Below are positions 1 to 9,234 of a DNA stretch of 24,611 nucleotides, piece by piece (position 1 is the first letter of the stretch; every line of letters begins with the position of its first letter). Position numbers and translations under genes: made by a program. The DNA is taken from assembly GCA_043778375.1 (NCBI GenBank), contig JAYWGH010000037.1, forward strand, positions 1 through 24,611, in the 5' to 3' direction. The stretch is from CAIVSN01 sp043778375 (lineage in GTDB: Bacteria; Patescibacteriota; Gracilibacteria; BD1-5; UBA2023). Under the pieces are notes generated by a model, which saw only the letters and a program-made list of their open reading frames with translations, did not search any database and was not told the DNA's origin.

Positions 1-1014
1 TTTGTCGTGTTTGCAGAGGAGGTACATCGAAGAGAGATCGAGTCGCTCTGAGAGAATTTTGAGTTTATCCCTGTGCGAGCTAATCATTACTCATTTGCAG
101 AGCAGATCACTTTCCCAATCGCTCTAAGAAGGGCTCAGCTTGATCTCATGCATTTTGTACATTTTAATGCACCTCTGCTCTATCGTGGTCGCTCAGTTGT
201 TACGATCCATGACCTTATTCTCTCGCTCTATCCGGGGAAGTCAATTGGATCGTGGCTCCGAAAAATCTCGTATACGGTAACTCTACGTGGGATCATCGAG
301 CGAGCAGTATCTATCATCACTGTGAGTCATCACACCAAAAAAGATCTCATAGAACTCATGCAAATAGACGATGCTCGTATTGTACCTATCTACAACTGAA
401 GGGATGATGAGTGCGCTCGTGAGCTGTCAAATCAAGAAAAAACAGATGTGCAACTCTCCCTCAAGCTCAACAATTCTCAGTATATCCTCTCACTCGGGGA
501 GGTCCTTGAATACAAAAATATTGTCCGCCTCATTGATGGATTTAAGTACATGATCAATACCGGTTATGCTGGCAGTCTTATACTCGCTGGTAAAGAAGAC
601 ACTCGCTATACTGAGCCTCGAGATCGCGTACGAGAGCTTGGTCTCCAGAGCAGGGTTCAGTTTATGGGACAGGTAAGTCCAGCAGAGCGGATTTACCTCC
701 TCCAAGAGGCAGAGCTCTTTGTGATGCCTTCGCTCTATGAGGGTTTTGGAATACCAATACTTGAGGCACTAACCGCAGGGACTGCCGTCATTGCCTCAAA
801 CTCCTCATCTCTCCCCGAGGTAGGCGGAAACGCTGTACGGTACTTTCATCCCCTGAGATCTGATGATCTCGCAAGAGTCGCACTCGAAGTGATCAGTTCA
901 CCATCACTTCAAGCAGAAATGAAGTTAGAAGGGTATACTCAAGCGGCAAAGTTTAGCTGGGAAAATACTTCAAGAGAGACACTCGCAGTATATAAGAAGG
1001 TTATTGCAAACTAG
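1..1014 (+). CDS. GT4-family glycosyltransferase, 5' end outside window
   Basis: Retaining glycosyltransferase of the GT-B fold, family 4 type, likely transferring a sugar from a nucleotide-sugar donor during cell-surface polysaccharide or glycolipid synthesis; donor and acceptor cannot be told. The open frame enters from the left edge and gives 337 residues. The C-terminal half carries the family signature: SLGEVLEYKNI, LILAGKED, then SLYEGFGIPILEA with the donor-binding Glu, followed by ASNSSSLPEVGGNA. Two UGA codons (49-51 and 397-399) must be read as Gly; the second restores the YNG motif normally found at the linker between the two domains. With UGA as stop the gene splits into two false ORFs. 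It ends in TAG inside CTAG, the same tetranucleotide that ends the convergent gene. The family assignment is firm; the pathway is unknown. Confidence 0.9.
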
Positions 1015-1790
1015 TACTGCTCAAATTTAACTGCTTCCTTTGCGACCCCCGCAGCCTCAAGAATCTCTCGGGCGCTCTTTACCATCGCAGGACTCCCACA
1101 AATCGAAAACTGCTCATACTGAGCTATATTCTCGGGAGTGAGGTACGCCGTCACATATCCCTTTTCACCTGTCTCTCCAGTGGGCGAGCTGTAGTACTGA
1201 GTAAAGCCAACGCCAGTACTCCTGATCTCTTCATAATAAAATGCATCGACCTCACTGCGCACACCAAATACAAAGTGCATCTTAGGAGGATTTTCTTGCT
1301 CTCGCTCTGCCCTTATCTGGTAGTAGAGTGGGGCAAATCCAGTCCCTGTACCGATGAAGAGAGTACTCTTTGGAGCTGGGTCGAGCTTGAAGTGTCCCAT
1401 GGGTCACATACCTTGCAAGCTCTCCCCAATCTCTAGATCACATACCTCCTGACTCCCTGCACCTTCATGGGTAAGACGTTTGATCACAAAGCGGAAGATC
1501 TGTACGGGACTCTCTAAAGTATAGGATTCCGTCTCTGTATCAGGTGATATAAAACTATATGCAATAGAGTAGGCTCTCCTGAGTCCCGAAGGAAGGAGGA
1601 AAAGAATATACTGCCCAGGGATCACATCGAGCTCGTAGGATGTCTTCGGGGCTTCTTCCAGGCCCGTATTTGCGGTTGTGTCACTCGGGACAACTCAGGG
1701 TTTCTGACTCGCTACATAATCAAGCTCCCAAACATCATGAGTGAGGACTCTTTTAGATACGAGAGTAAAGAGCGAAGTGGATATAGCCAT
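1011..1790 (-). CDS. Ferredoxin-NADP reductase-like FAD/NAD(P)-binding oxidoreductase
   Basis: A 259-residue flavoprotein of the FNR superfamily, predicted to pass electrons between NAD(P)H and a protein or small-molecule acceptor in the cytoplasm. Visible in order: a short beta-barrel start, the flavin-binding RRAYSIAYSF (RxYS type), GMGPMGHF closing the FAD domain, the pyridine-nucleotide motif FIGTGTGFAPLYYQI, VFGVR, and the late CGSPAMV motif. The chain ends in Tyr, as in plant-type FNR. Two UGA codons are read as Gly: 1697-1695 and 1406-1404, the latter inside the GMGPMGHF motif, so a standard-code reading cuts the protein exactly between its two domains. A promoter-like pair (1800-1827) sits close upstream. 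There is no adjacent ferredoxin gene, so the partner is unknown; it could equally be a flavohemoprotein-type or phenol-hydroxylase-type reductase module. Confidence 0.87.
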
Positions 1791-1799
1791 AGGAGTGAT

Positions 1800-1827
1800 A
1801 CTCTATTCGAGTCGTGCTCTCTCGCAA
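1800..1827 (-). promoter_or_regulatory. Putative promoter of the FNR-like gene
   Basis: TTGCGA (1827-1822), 16-bp spacer, TAGAGT (1805-1800). The leader to the ATG at 1790 would be very short, under about 10 nt. Confidence 0.4.
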
Positions 1828-1837
1828 GAGAATATAG

Positions 1838-2236
1838 CTAGGCTGCGATCTTAATTGCAGGATCATTTGCTGCTGTAGGAATATCTCCTACAGCTTTACG
1901 AGCAGCTCGCATAGTCTGTACAAGATCGCCATAATCGATAACTTGCTGCCCTTCTATACCGCTTCTCCTAAAGAGAAATCCTCCTAGAGAGGGAAACTTT
2001 CAATCAAGTTTTTTTAGGATATCTGTACGAATCTTTGAAGCGGTGATATGATCACTCACTGTTTTTACAGTATCACTCGTTATACTCTCAGGTGTAGCAG
2101 GTAAATCGTTTGGAAATACCTTTATATTGCGAACAGAATCTACTGGAGAAGTGACAGTTACGTTCTCGCTACCATAAACAGCATCATTTGCAGCTGCTAC
2201 GTTTAAGGCATTATTTTGAAGAGAAATATCACTCAT
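1838..2236 (-). CDS. Hypothetical protein, 132 aa
   Basis: I do not recognise this protein. It starts MSDISLQNNALN and has an Asn/Ser/Thr/Val-rich N-terminal half, probably disordered or beta-rich, followed by a more basic C-terminal half (LGGFLFRRSGIEGQQVIDYG, then LVQTMRAARKAVGDIP). No signal peptide or transmembrane segment is evident. One UGA (2002-2000) is read as Gly; without it the ORF stops at 78 residues. The stop is TAG at 1840-1838. It lies downstream of recA on the same strand, but a 150-bp gap with its own promoter-like sequence suggests separate transcription. The Asn-rich style resembles the larger unknown proteins of the window, but no homology is claimed. Confidence 0.72.
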
Positions 2237-2245
2237 AAGATCTGT

Positions 2246-2273
2246 ATTGTACTATAATCCTCTCGTATTGCAA
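2246..2273 (-). promoter_or_regulatory. Promoter-like pair before the 132-aa hypothetical gene
   Basis: TTGCAA (2273-2268), 16-bp spacer, TACAAT (2251-2246). The predicted transcription start would fall within a few bases of the ATG at 2236, so the mRNA would be nearly leaderless. The match is by eye and the overlapping TATAGT could serve instead. Confidence 0.4.
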
Positions 2274-2387
2274 ATACTAGACTCCGACAACAGTCAGCTG
2301 TAATCAAATCCCAAGTTCTCTAAAATTCCAGCAGAGAGTAGTTAGCAGCCACCTAAAAAGAGGCTTTCACCCCCCCTCACAAGTTTA

Positions 2388-3371
2388 CTACACCGCACGT
2401 ATCTGCGTCTCAATCTCGAGGGCGAGATCAGGATTTGCTCGCAAGAACTCACGTGCATTCTCCTTCCCTTGTCCAAGTTTTGTCTCTCCGTAGCTATAAA
2501 ATGCGCCAGCTTTTTTGATGATATTCTTCTCAGAACCTATATCAATGATCTCACCTGGGCGAGAAATCCCTTCATTGAAGAGGACATCCATCTCTACTTC
2601 ACGGAAAGGTGGAGCGATCTTATTTTTCACAACCTTTACCTTTACGCGGTTTCCCATTGCCTCTTTATCATCACCGGTTCCCGTCTCAATCTTTTCCTTA
2701 CGACGGATATCGAGTCGTTGTGAGGCGTAAAACTTGAGGGCATTTCCCCCTGTTGTTGTCTCAGGACTACCGAACATCACTCAGATCTTCATACGGATCT
2801 GGTTGATAAATATCACGGTCGTGTTGGACTTGGAGATTACTCCGGTAATCTTGCGGAGAGCCTGCGACATGAGACGAGCCTGAAGACCCATAAATGAGTC
2901 CCCCATATTCCCCTCGATCTCAGCCTTTGGTACGAGAGCTGCTACAGAGTCAACAACGATGAGGTCAACTGCCCCTGATCGCACGAGCGCGTCTACGATC
3001 TCAAGAGCCTGCTCACCATAATCTGGCTGTGAGATGATAAGCTCATCCACATTTACTCCGATCTTACGAGCGTACTCTGGATCAAGAGCGTGCTCTGCGT
3101 CTATGAACGCTGCAGTCCCCCCCACTTTTTGGATCTCAGCGATCGCATGGAGAGTAAGGGTTGTCTTTCAGGATGACTCAGGTCCATATATCTCTACGAT
3201 TCGCCCCTTGGCGTATCCGCCACCGAGAGCGCTATCGAGGGCAATAGATCCTGAGCCAAAAGTCTCAACATTGAGCGCTCACTGCTCACCGAGAGTCATC
3301 ACCGATCCAACTCAAAACTGCTTTTCGATCATTGCGAGAGCTTGGGCGAGTGCTTCTTTTTTATTATTCAT
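2388..3371 (-). CDS. recA: Recombinase RecA
   Basis: DNA-dependent ATPase that forms filaments on single-stranded DNA for homologous recombination and SOS signalling. The protein has 327 residues (E. coli 353), so the C-terminal tail is short. Visible: KQFGVGSVM near residue 18, Walker A GPESSGKT at residues 63-70, FIDAEHALDP, Walker B LIVVDSVAAL, the loop-1 region with MGLQARLMSQALRK, and [20 protein letters not shown] around loop 2. Four UGA codons are Gly: 3314-3312, 3281-3279, 3170-3168 and 2783-2781. The third is the invariant Walker A glycine before the catalytic Lys, and the fourth is the conserved Gly of KIGVMFG. These fix UGA as Gly and not Trp. The ATG at 3371 is chosen from family alignment; it has no Shine-Dalgarno. 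It lies 75 nt downstream of the zinc-ribbon gene with a promoter and a palindrome in between. Confidence 0.98.
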
Positions 3372-3393
3372 ATAAGATATTAATGATGTTGGG

Positions 3394-3421
3394 AGAATAT
3401 TGAGAAATATATACAAAGCAA
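3394..3421 (-). promoter_or_regulatory. Putative recA promoter
   Basis: TTGCTT (3421-3416), 16-bp spacer, TATTCT (3399-3394), placing the transcription start about 16 nt before the recA ATG. It overlaps the right arm of the inverted repeat 3405-3448. Confidence 0.5.
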
Positions 3422-3448
3422 ACTTTTATATGTACTTTGTATATATTT
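3405..3448. repeat. 14-bp perfect inverted repeat upstream of recA
   Basis: The arms AAATATATACAAAG (3405-3418) and CTTTGTATATATTT (3435-3448) are perfectly complementary and separated by 16 bp. The repeat overlaps the proposed recA -35 box and spacer, and its outer edge includes the stop codon of the zinc-ribbon gene. It could be an operator for a dimeric repressor of recA, or a weak transcript-end hairpin for the upstream gene. There is no T-tract, so I favour an operator. Confidence 0.6.
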
Positions 3449-3677
3449 ACTTGATTTTGTAGTGGGTGACGATGGATTCTTTTGATCATGATGCGACGCG
3501 AGTGCCCTGACATATATTGCAACGATACTGCGCAAGCTCCTCATCTATCATCTCGACCGTTACAATCCGCGTACAATCTCTACAGTAGTGAGTCAGCTCT
3601 CCGCGCTCTGGATCAAAGTTTTCGCGCTTTTTTCAAAATGAGGCGACATTGACAAGATCTTGGTAGGACGAACTCAT
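3447..3677 (-). CDS. Small zinc-ribbon protein, 76 aa
   Basis: A 76-residue protein with two knuckles, YCRDC (Cys32, Cys35) and RCNIC (Cys53, Cys56), spaced like a four-cysteine zinc ribbon. The N-terminal part, SYQDLVNVASFGKKREN, is basic and could contact nucleic acid. Two UGA codons (codons 15 and 64) are read as Gly; under the standard code the gene vanishes because no fragment is long enough to be listed. It sits between dnaJ (65 nt upstream) and recA (75 nt downstream) on the same strand. The C-terminal tail KESIVTHYKIK is basic. The fold is inferred from the cysteine pattern; the function is unknown. A regulatory or RNA/ribosome-associated role is possible. Confidence 0.78.
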
Positions 3678-3742
3678 ACTACAGGGATAAGTATTACAAA
3701 TATACTACGAAAATCTTGGAAAAAGAGGAGAAAAATCTCGCT

Positions 3743-4855
3743 CTAATCAAAAAGTTTACTAAAAAATCCTTTTGAATCATAGGTAGCAAGTCCCTTCTCA
3801 CGAGCAATTGCTTCGTAGTGCTCACGCTCTTTTTTGGTGAGTTTTTTGGGGATTTCGAGGGTGAGTCTGATGATGAAATTGCCTTTTTTACCAGCGCGCT
3901 TGGTGATATCTGGGAATCCCTCACCCGTAAATACGAGCTCAGATCCTGGGTCAGTCCCTGGCTTTATGTCAATCTCTCGATCTCCTATGAGTGGAATATC
4001 GAGAGACTTCTGTGTACCGAGGATAAACTCAACTGGATCAAGCACCAGAGTATACACGAGGTTAAACTCCTCACGAGCAAGATCTCCCTCCTGCGTCGGC
4101 ACTCGAAACTGTACATAGAGATCTCCCGCTCCATCTCGCCCTTCGTGTCCTTCGTCACGCAGTTTGATCTGCATTTCGTCATCTATCCCCGCGGGGACAT
4201 CAATTGTTCGGGTACGCTTCGTGCGAACGAACTTGTACCCCTTACAGGTTGGACATGGCTCTTTAATAATCTTGCCCGTACCATCGCACCGCTCACACTC
4301 GACCGCCTGTTCCATCACCCCAAACATCGTTTGTACACGACGCTTTACTCGACCTACTCCGCCACAATCTGGACAAGTTGTAACATCATGAGGGTTTTTA
4401 GCTCCAGTTCCCTTGCAGTCACCACAAATAGTTTGTCGATCGTAGACAACTTCTTTTTTGACACCGTTATATGCTTCAGCAAAAGTAAGTGCCACTCGAA
4501 TCTCGAGATCTTCACCGACTTCTCGCCTACGAGATCCACCTCAGGAGTTAAATCCTCCTCCAAAAAATGATTCAAAAATATCCCCCACATTGAAGTCTGC
4601 TCCACCGCCCTGAAATCCCCCCCCAAAACCCTGTAGCCCCTCAGTAGATCCAAATCTATCGTATTGGGACTTTTTGCCTGCGTCTGAGAGGACGGTGTAC
4701 GCTTCATTTACTTTCTTAAACTCGGCTTCTTTGACCTTGTCACCCTGGTGTCTATCGGGGTGGAGATCCATCGCTTTTTTGCGATAGGCTTTTTTAATAT
4801 CCTCAGCACTGGCGCTGCGGTCAACTCCGAGAAGGGCGTAGAGATCTTGAGACAT
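3743..4855 (-). CDS. dnaJ: Chaperone protein DnaJ
   Basis: Class I J-domain co-chaperone (370 residues, typical length) that delivers unfolded clients to DnaK and stimulates its ATPase. The J-domain occupies about residues 1-70 with the HPD triad in DLHPDRHQGD. A Gly/Phe-rich stretch follows (GFGGGFQGGGADF, then FESFFGGGFNSGGG). The zinc-binding domain has the expected four repeats: CGDCKGTG, CPDCGGVG, CERCDGTG and CPTCKGYK. Substrate-binding beta domains follow (IDVPAGIDDEMQIKLRDEG). One UGA (4543-4541) in the Gly/Phe-rich linker is read as Gly; read as stop, it would separate the J-domain from the rest. The stop is TAG. No dnaK or grpE lies nearby. The start ATG has an AT-rich upstream region without Shine-Dalgarno. 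Confidence 0.97.
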
Positions 4856-4878
4856 AATTTATAAGTATTTCGCGCCAG

Positions 4879-4906
4879 ATAGTAGCAATTTTTTTACAAA
4901 AAACAA
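4879..4906 (-). promoter_or_regulatory. Putative dnaJ promoter
   Basis: TTGTTT (4906-4901), 16-bp spacer, TACTAT (4884-4879), giving a leader of about 17-19 nt before the dnaJ ATG at 4855. It partly overlaps the T-tract of the preceding terminator hairpin. No CIRCE-like palindrome is seen here. Confidence 0.45.
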
Positions 4907-4927
4907 GCACCTGTGATGAGCAAGTGC
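4899..4927 (-). terminator. Rho-independent terminator after the four-helix membrane protein gene
   Basis: On the minus strand GCACTTG pairs with CAGGTGC (7 bp, one G-U) around a 7-nt loop and is followed by TTGTTTTTTG. It lies 17 nt past the stop at 4944, separating that gene from dnaJ. Confidence 0.65.
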
Positions 4928-4943
4928 AAGAATTAATTTTAAA

Positions 4944-5744
4944 TTATTTGATGAGTAAACTAATAACAATATAAAGTGCCCCAAGTCCAAGGCTCATAAG
5001 TATTACAAAGGTGAGTATTCCTTCTGTAAACTTTTTTACATTTTCCTGCGGAACTCAAGCTTTATTTACGAAAAAACGAAGTACAAAATAGTAGGCAAGG
5101 AATGCAAGAATGAGCGTGACGAACCCTGTTGCCATTGTTGTTGCTTCATTTTCTATACCTTTCTGTGCAAACATAAGCTTATCGCAAAATAGAGTTACTC
5201 CTGTATAGGTCACTGCTGCTACAGAACTCAATAACAACCAATTAGCGCGGAGTACCAGCACTCCAGTCGTGTTTAATTTCTTTTCTTGTCTTTTAGCTCA
5301 CCAGAAAGTAAGAAGCGTAAAGCTAACTAAACTAATTAAGCTACCAATGAGTAGGGTTCAAATATCATCTGCTGGGTTGGCCGCAGTCTGCGTTTTAGTG
5401 AGAGGTGAGGTCTGTAGAGTAGAGACCTTTAACTCTGACGCCCCAGACATACCTTGTCCTGTTTGACTCATTCCTGTACCATTTTCTGTGATACTCCGCT
5501 CATTTGGCTGAGTTCCTCGCACCATACCCTCTGATTGCGATGCTCAACTCTGAGAAGACTCTGATTCAGTCATCTCCATAGATGAGTCTACTCCAGGACT
5601 CATAGTATTTATACTCATACCAGAATTTGTCATAGACGTATTCGACTCAGGAGTCATTACTTGACTGCTGCCAGTACTCGTATCAGAACTATTTGCTAAA
5701 GTTCCTGTAACTGAAGTACCTGTATTCATAGTCGTATCATTCAT
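4944..5744 (-). CDS. Ser/Thr-rich four-helix membrane protein, 266 aa, unknown function
   Basis: I do not recognise this protein. Residues 1 to about 120 are low complexity, rich in Ser, Thr, Gly, Met and Asn with no signal peptide (TGTSVTGTLANSSDTSTGSS and similar runs), so probably disordered. Four hydrophobic segments follow: IGTLLIGSLISLVSFTLL, LLLSSVAAVTYTGVTLF, ATGFVTLILAFLAYYFVL and FTEGILTFVILMSLGLGALY, with a short Lys-ended tail. Four UGA codons (5546, 5360, 5300 and 5057, counting down) are read as Gly. I start at the ATG at 5744 because a promoter-like pair at 5773-5800 lies just upstream. The in-frame ATG at 5798 would lie within the promoter's -35 box and is unlikely to be used. 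A terminator at 4899-4927 closes the unit. Confidence 0.75.
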
Positions 5745-5772
5745 ATAAAGTTTGCGAGAAAATAACTCGGAT

Positions 5773-5800
5773 ATACTATAGCGCTGATATGAAAACACAA
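5773..5800 (-). promoter_or_regulatory. Putative promoter of the four-helix membrane protein gene
   Basis: TTGTGT (5800-5795), 16-bp spacer, TAGTAT (5778-5773). The predicted transcription start near 5766 supports translation from 5744 and excludes the upstream ATG at 5798. Confidence 0.5.
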
Positions 5801-5834
5801 AATGAATATCTGGGGTACGCAGTCTAGATCGAAA

Positions 5835-5849
5835 GATACTTAGAGTATC
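5835..5849. repeat. Short palindrome in a divergent intergenic region
   Basis: GATACT and AGTATC flank TAG, forming a perfect 6-bp-armed palindrome between the divergent membrane-protein gene and the nucleotidyltransferase gene, 21 bp before the latter's ATG. It could be an operator; nothing else supports this. Confidence 0.35.
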
Positions 5850-5869
5850 CCAACAACACTAAAATTATA

Positions 5870-6556
5870 ATGAACGATCTCGATATCCTCAAATTTCTCG
5901 GAGGCAAGTCTCACCCGTCAAAGGGAGAGCTCGGACTCTACGCCCGAGCGCAAAAATATATCCCTTGGATCTCTTGGATCCCAGGACTGCGCATGGTGGC
6001 GGTGTGTAACTCACTCTCGATGTACGCGAGTGATAGTGAATCAGATATTGATCTCTTTATCGTGTGCGATCCTGATAGGATATGGCTCGTGCGGGGACTC
6101 GTGACCGTGATATTTCAACTCCTCGGAGTGCGACGATATGGCAAGTATACGGTCGGGAGGTTTTGTCTATCGTTTTTTGCGACCACTCAGGGGACGGATT
6201 TGGCGAAGATCGCCATCGAGCGGGATGTATATTTGCGAGCCTGGGGCAGGAGTCTCAAGCCTCTATACTCTCGAGGTGGAGCTTATGAAGAATTTATTTC
6301 GATAAATAGAGAGTTTTTGGGGGAACTTACAGCTGATGAGATTGCAGAAAATAGAAGATTTCTCGCACAAGAGTCTATCAAGCCAAGCTCTCAACTGTGG
6401 ATCTGGTCAGTCCTCAACTCGCTCGCTCGAGCGCTCATCCGTCCTATAACCCTGCGGGAGTATGGGCGCCTTGGAAAACCGTGGGGGGTAGTGATCTCGG
6501 AGGAGATGCTAAAATTCCACCCAGCCGATAGGCGGGTGGAATTGAGAGATGGGTAG
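5870..6556 (+). CDS. Nucleotidyltransferase-like protein (DNA polymerase beta superfamily)
   Basis: A 228-residue protein whose residues 40-65 carry CNSLSMYASDSESDIDLFIV. The SDIDLF core with preceding small residues is the metal-binding Asp pair of Pol-beta-type nucleotidyltransferases, as in MNT and kanamycin-nucleotidyltransferase families. The substrate is unknown; a minimal nucleotidyltransferase modifying a small molecule, tRNA or partner protein is possible. The rest is moderately hydrophobic (WIWSVLNSLARALIRPITL). No HEPN partner gene is adjacent, so this is not an evident MNT/HEPN toxin pair. It contains no UGA codon, unlike most neighbours. The start is an AT-rich context with no Shine-Dalgarno. 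Its last codons lie inside a strong hairpin (6513-6543). Confidence 0.75.
   Translation: MNDLDILKFLGGKSHPSKGELGLYARAQKYIPWISWIPGLRMVAVCNSLSMYASDSESDIDLFIVCDPDRIWLVRGLVTVIFQLLGVRRYGKYTVGRFCLSFFATTQGTDLAKIAIERDVYLRAWGRSLKPLYSRGGAYEEFISINREFLGELTADEIAENRRFLAQESIKPSSQLWIWSVLNSLARALIRPITLREYGRLGKPWGVVISEEMLKFHPADRRVELRDG
6513..6543. terminator. Strong hairpin at a convergent gene junction
   Basis: AATTCCACCC (6513-6522) pairs perfectly with GGGTGGAATT (6534-6543), and an inner GCC/GGC stem closes on a GATA loop. It lies inside the last codons of the nucleotidyltransferase gene and beyond the stop of the opposing 883-aa gene. T-tracts are short on both sides (GGAATTTTAG on the minus strand), so terminator activity, mainly for the minus strand, is likely but not certain. 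Confidence 0.5.
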
Positions 6557-6578
6557 GGGGTTAGGCTTTAATATTATT

Positions 6579-9230
6579 TTAAGATTCTGCCACATTTACT
6601 ACTACATTCACGAGTCAAACTGATGAGCTCGCGAGCTCATCGACTAAGTGGTTAATAGCTATTTGTGTTTGTCTCGCATACTCTTTAGAAGGCAATTCTA
6701 CGGTATACGCACCTAGCTCATAGGATGTTTGAATCTTATCAACAATTTGCCTTGGGAGCTTGGTAGAAATCACTGCGTCCAAAATCTCTTTCTGTTTTTG
6801 GGGTGAAAGCGTGCTGTATAACTTACCAAATTGAGGGGTAAGTTTGCCCGTCTCACCGTCAATTAGCCCCTTGTCTGTGAGTGTCTTGTGGGGATCGGTC
6901 ATACTATAATTCATATATACTCATAGTGCTATCGCTGCGGCAACAGCAGTGCCTGCTGCTTTTTGTGGAGTGAGTCCTCAGCGGGCAAGGATGGCTCAAA
7001 TCTCTGCTCAAAGCTTTGGAGCCACGGCACTTACTATTCGATATCACCGCACTCAAGCTCAAAGAGTTTGTGCAGCAGTTTTCAAGGTTGAGTACCCGGT
7101 AATAAATGGGACTATTTGTTTTGGATTTCGGATCATATAGTAGGCAGACCCTCCTAAAATAGTCACTCCGAGAGTCCCTTTCGCAGTATTTTCAAATGTG
7201 AGACCATCAGTTTTTGAAATACTTACTTCTGAAAGGAGCATTACTCATGCGACTGGCATAGAAAGGGCAGCTCCAATATTTTTAACCCAGTCAGAAATCT
7301 CTGTTTTTTTCTCGTTGCTTAGTAGTTCAATCGTTCCTACTCAAAGCCCAATTAACGGAATTCCATTAAATAAATGTTTCATTCCTGCGGTTCAAAGTTG
7401 TGTAAATGTAGTTCCTAGCTGAGCGAGACTCTCAGTGTTCTTAATCATGAGTACAGTAGTATCCTGTACTCGAGAAATAGTTGCAATCTTTGCAATATCT
7501 GTGAACCCATCTATATATTTCATCCCAAGAGGAGATCGCGTAATGAGTTCTTTTTGTATATCAAGTATACCCTTGAGCTTATCTCCTTGCTCGAGAATAC
7601 GAGCAGCCCCAGAACCTCAAAATTTCTGAGCATCTTGAGCGATACTTACGAGCCAATCTGGTCGAACTGATGTTTGGAGATTACTGGCAATGAGAGTTCT
7701 CATCTGAGAGATATCAGTAGTTGTTCTAATCTCTCTGGCAATCTTAGCTGGTAGAAGTGTATCGAGATCAGCTAGACCTTTGAGTGTCCCTGGAACTTTC
7801 ATTTCCACTTCAAGTGCTTGAATAAGTCGATAATTATTTTGTATGCCACGCATCTCCTGCTGAAGTCATTTTAGTGCTGCAGCGTGAGAAGAGCTATTTG
7901 CAGCGATTCATAGCTTTGCCTCAAGCTGAGAAAAATTCTCAATCAGTGGTCCATAATTTCCAGATAAATGTCATCGCATAACATCCATAGACATCTTTAT
8001 ACCATCTACAGTAGTATTTGTCATGAGTCCGACTCCTAGACTCAAAGTTTCGGCAACCATAGTACCCGAAATAGATGCAAAAATACTAGCAGGTTTGTAG
8101 AGAAGATAGAGAAGTGACGCCTTTTTCTGAGGATCATTTTTAACTGACTCAGCCAAAAGTCCAAGTTCATCAAATCCGAAAGGGGCTGTAGATATTCCAA
8201 GAGTGTCGAGTGTTAAGACAAAATGTTGTTTTGGAGCAGCTAAGGAGCCTTTTGCCATACTCACACCGAAACCCCAAGCTGGAATTACACCTGCGAGCAA
8301 AAGCTCAAATATAACCATAGAGTTTCCGATCGTCATTTTCTCAAAAATATCGAGTGCATCCCCTACGCTCAGTTTTCCCTCTTTTAACCACTTGTCCCCC
8401 TTCTCTGTTACTGCTTCTTCGGGAAATTTATATTTCTGAAGAATCGTTATGAGTGATTTTGCTCTCTCTGAAGAAAGTTCTGTACCGTGCCAATATTTTT
8501 CCTCAATATTCTTTTTAGTTTGAGCAACTGCAGACTCTCTCAAGGCGAGCTTTTGATCCTCAGAAAGCTTGATAGTTTCTGGAGGAGAAACTTTATCTTT
8601 TACCTCCTTTACGGCCTCCTTCCCCATATCTACAGCCTTCCCTGCAGCCGCCGCTACTCCTCCCCCAAAAATACCTCAAAACAGAGTCTTGAGGAAAATC
8701 ATGATCTTTTCAAAAAAACCAGAAATAGTAGTTCCGATATTCCCAATCACTTCTGAAATAGCAGCTCATACTGATGCAATACCGCCTCCAGCAAGAATCT
8801 TTTTACTGTCTACTCCTACACTCTCAGCAACAGAAACAGCAGCATCCTTAGCTCATTTTATATTCCCTGTTTTGATCGCTTCGAGTCACTTATTTGCAAC
8901 ATCTTTCATCTCTCCTGCAGCTTTTGGAGATGTAGGGATCGTTTTTGGAGATTCATTACCAGTGATGAGTTTTTTTTCTTCACTAGTGAGCTTGCCTGTT
9001 ATGTCCGACACCGTAATCTTTAAATCTGCAAGAGAGTTTTTTGCATCAGTTGTAGTTCAACTTTGCCCTTTTTCAAGAGCTTTCTCAAGCTTTTGTATAA
9101 GTCTCTCAAACTTTTCACGCGTTGTATCGTCTACTGTATCTGCAGCAGCCTTCCTAAGTCTTTCAAGAAGTGCAGTAGGACTCAAGGCCTCAAGTGAGGC
9201 AAGGGGAGATTCGAGGGGATTTTTAATCAT
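6579..9230 (-). CDS. Large unrecognised membrane-associated protein, 883 aa
   Basis: I do not recognise this protein. It becomes visible as one gene only when about 20 in-frame UGA codons are read as Gly (for example 7973-7971, 7619-7617, 7061-7059, 6617-6615). The N-terminal 120 residues are charged and helical (ALLERLRKAAADTVDD, FERLIQKLEKALEKGQ). A Gly/Ala-rich hydrophobic stretch follows near residues 155-215 (GGGIASVGAAISEVIG, TLFGGIFGGGVAAAAG). Later hydrophobic segments include NSMVIFELLLAGVIPAWGFG, ASISGTMVAETLSLGVGLM, FNGIPLIGLGVGTIELL and AAGTAVAAAIALGVYMNY. No cleavable signal peptide is seen. The C-terminal tail is soluble (KLYSTLSPQKQKEILDAVIS). It lies downstream of the 901-aa gene in the same orientation, and the two start codons share an ACACTTTT context. 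The function is unknown; a membrane-inserted surface or secreted protein is only a guess. Confidence 0.8.
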
Positions 9231-9234
9231 ACAA

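Noticed and set aside
3818..4570. 250-aa plus-strand ORF
   Set aside because: It is antisense to dnaJ, whose J-domain and zinc repeats are unmistakable.
5745..5798. Longer start (MFSYQRYS...) for the four-helix membrane protein
   Set aside because: It would start inside the proposed promoter; the downstream ATG fits the leader length seen for other genes.
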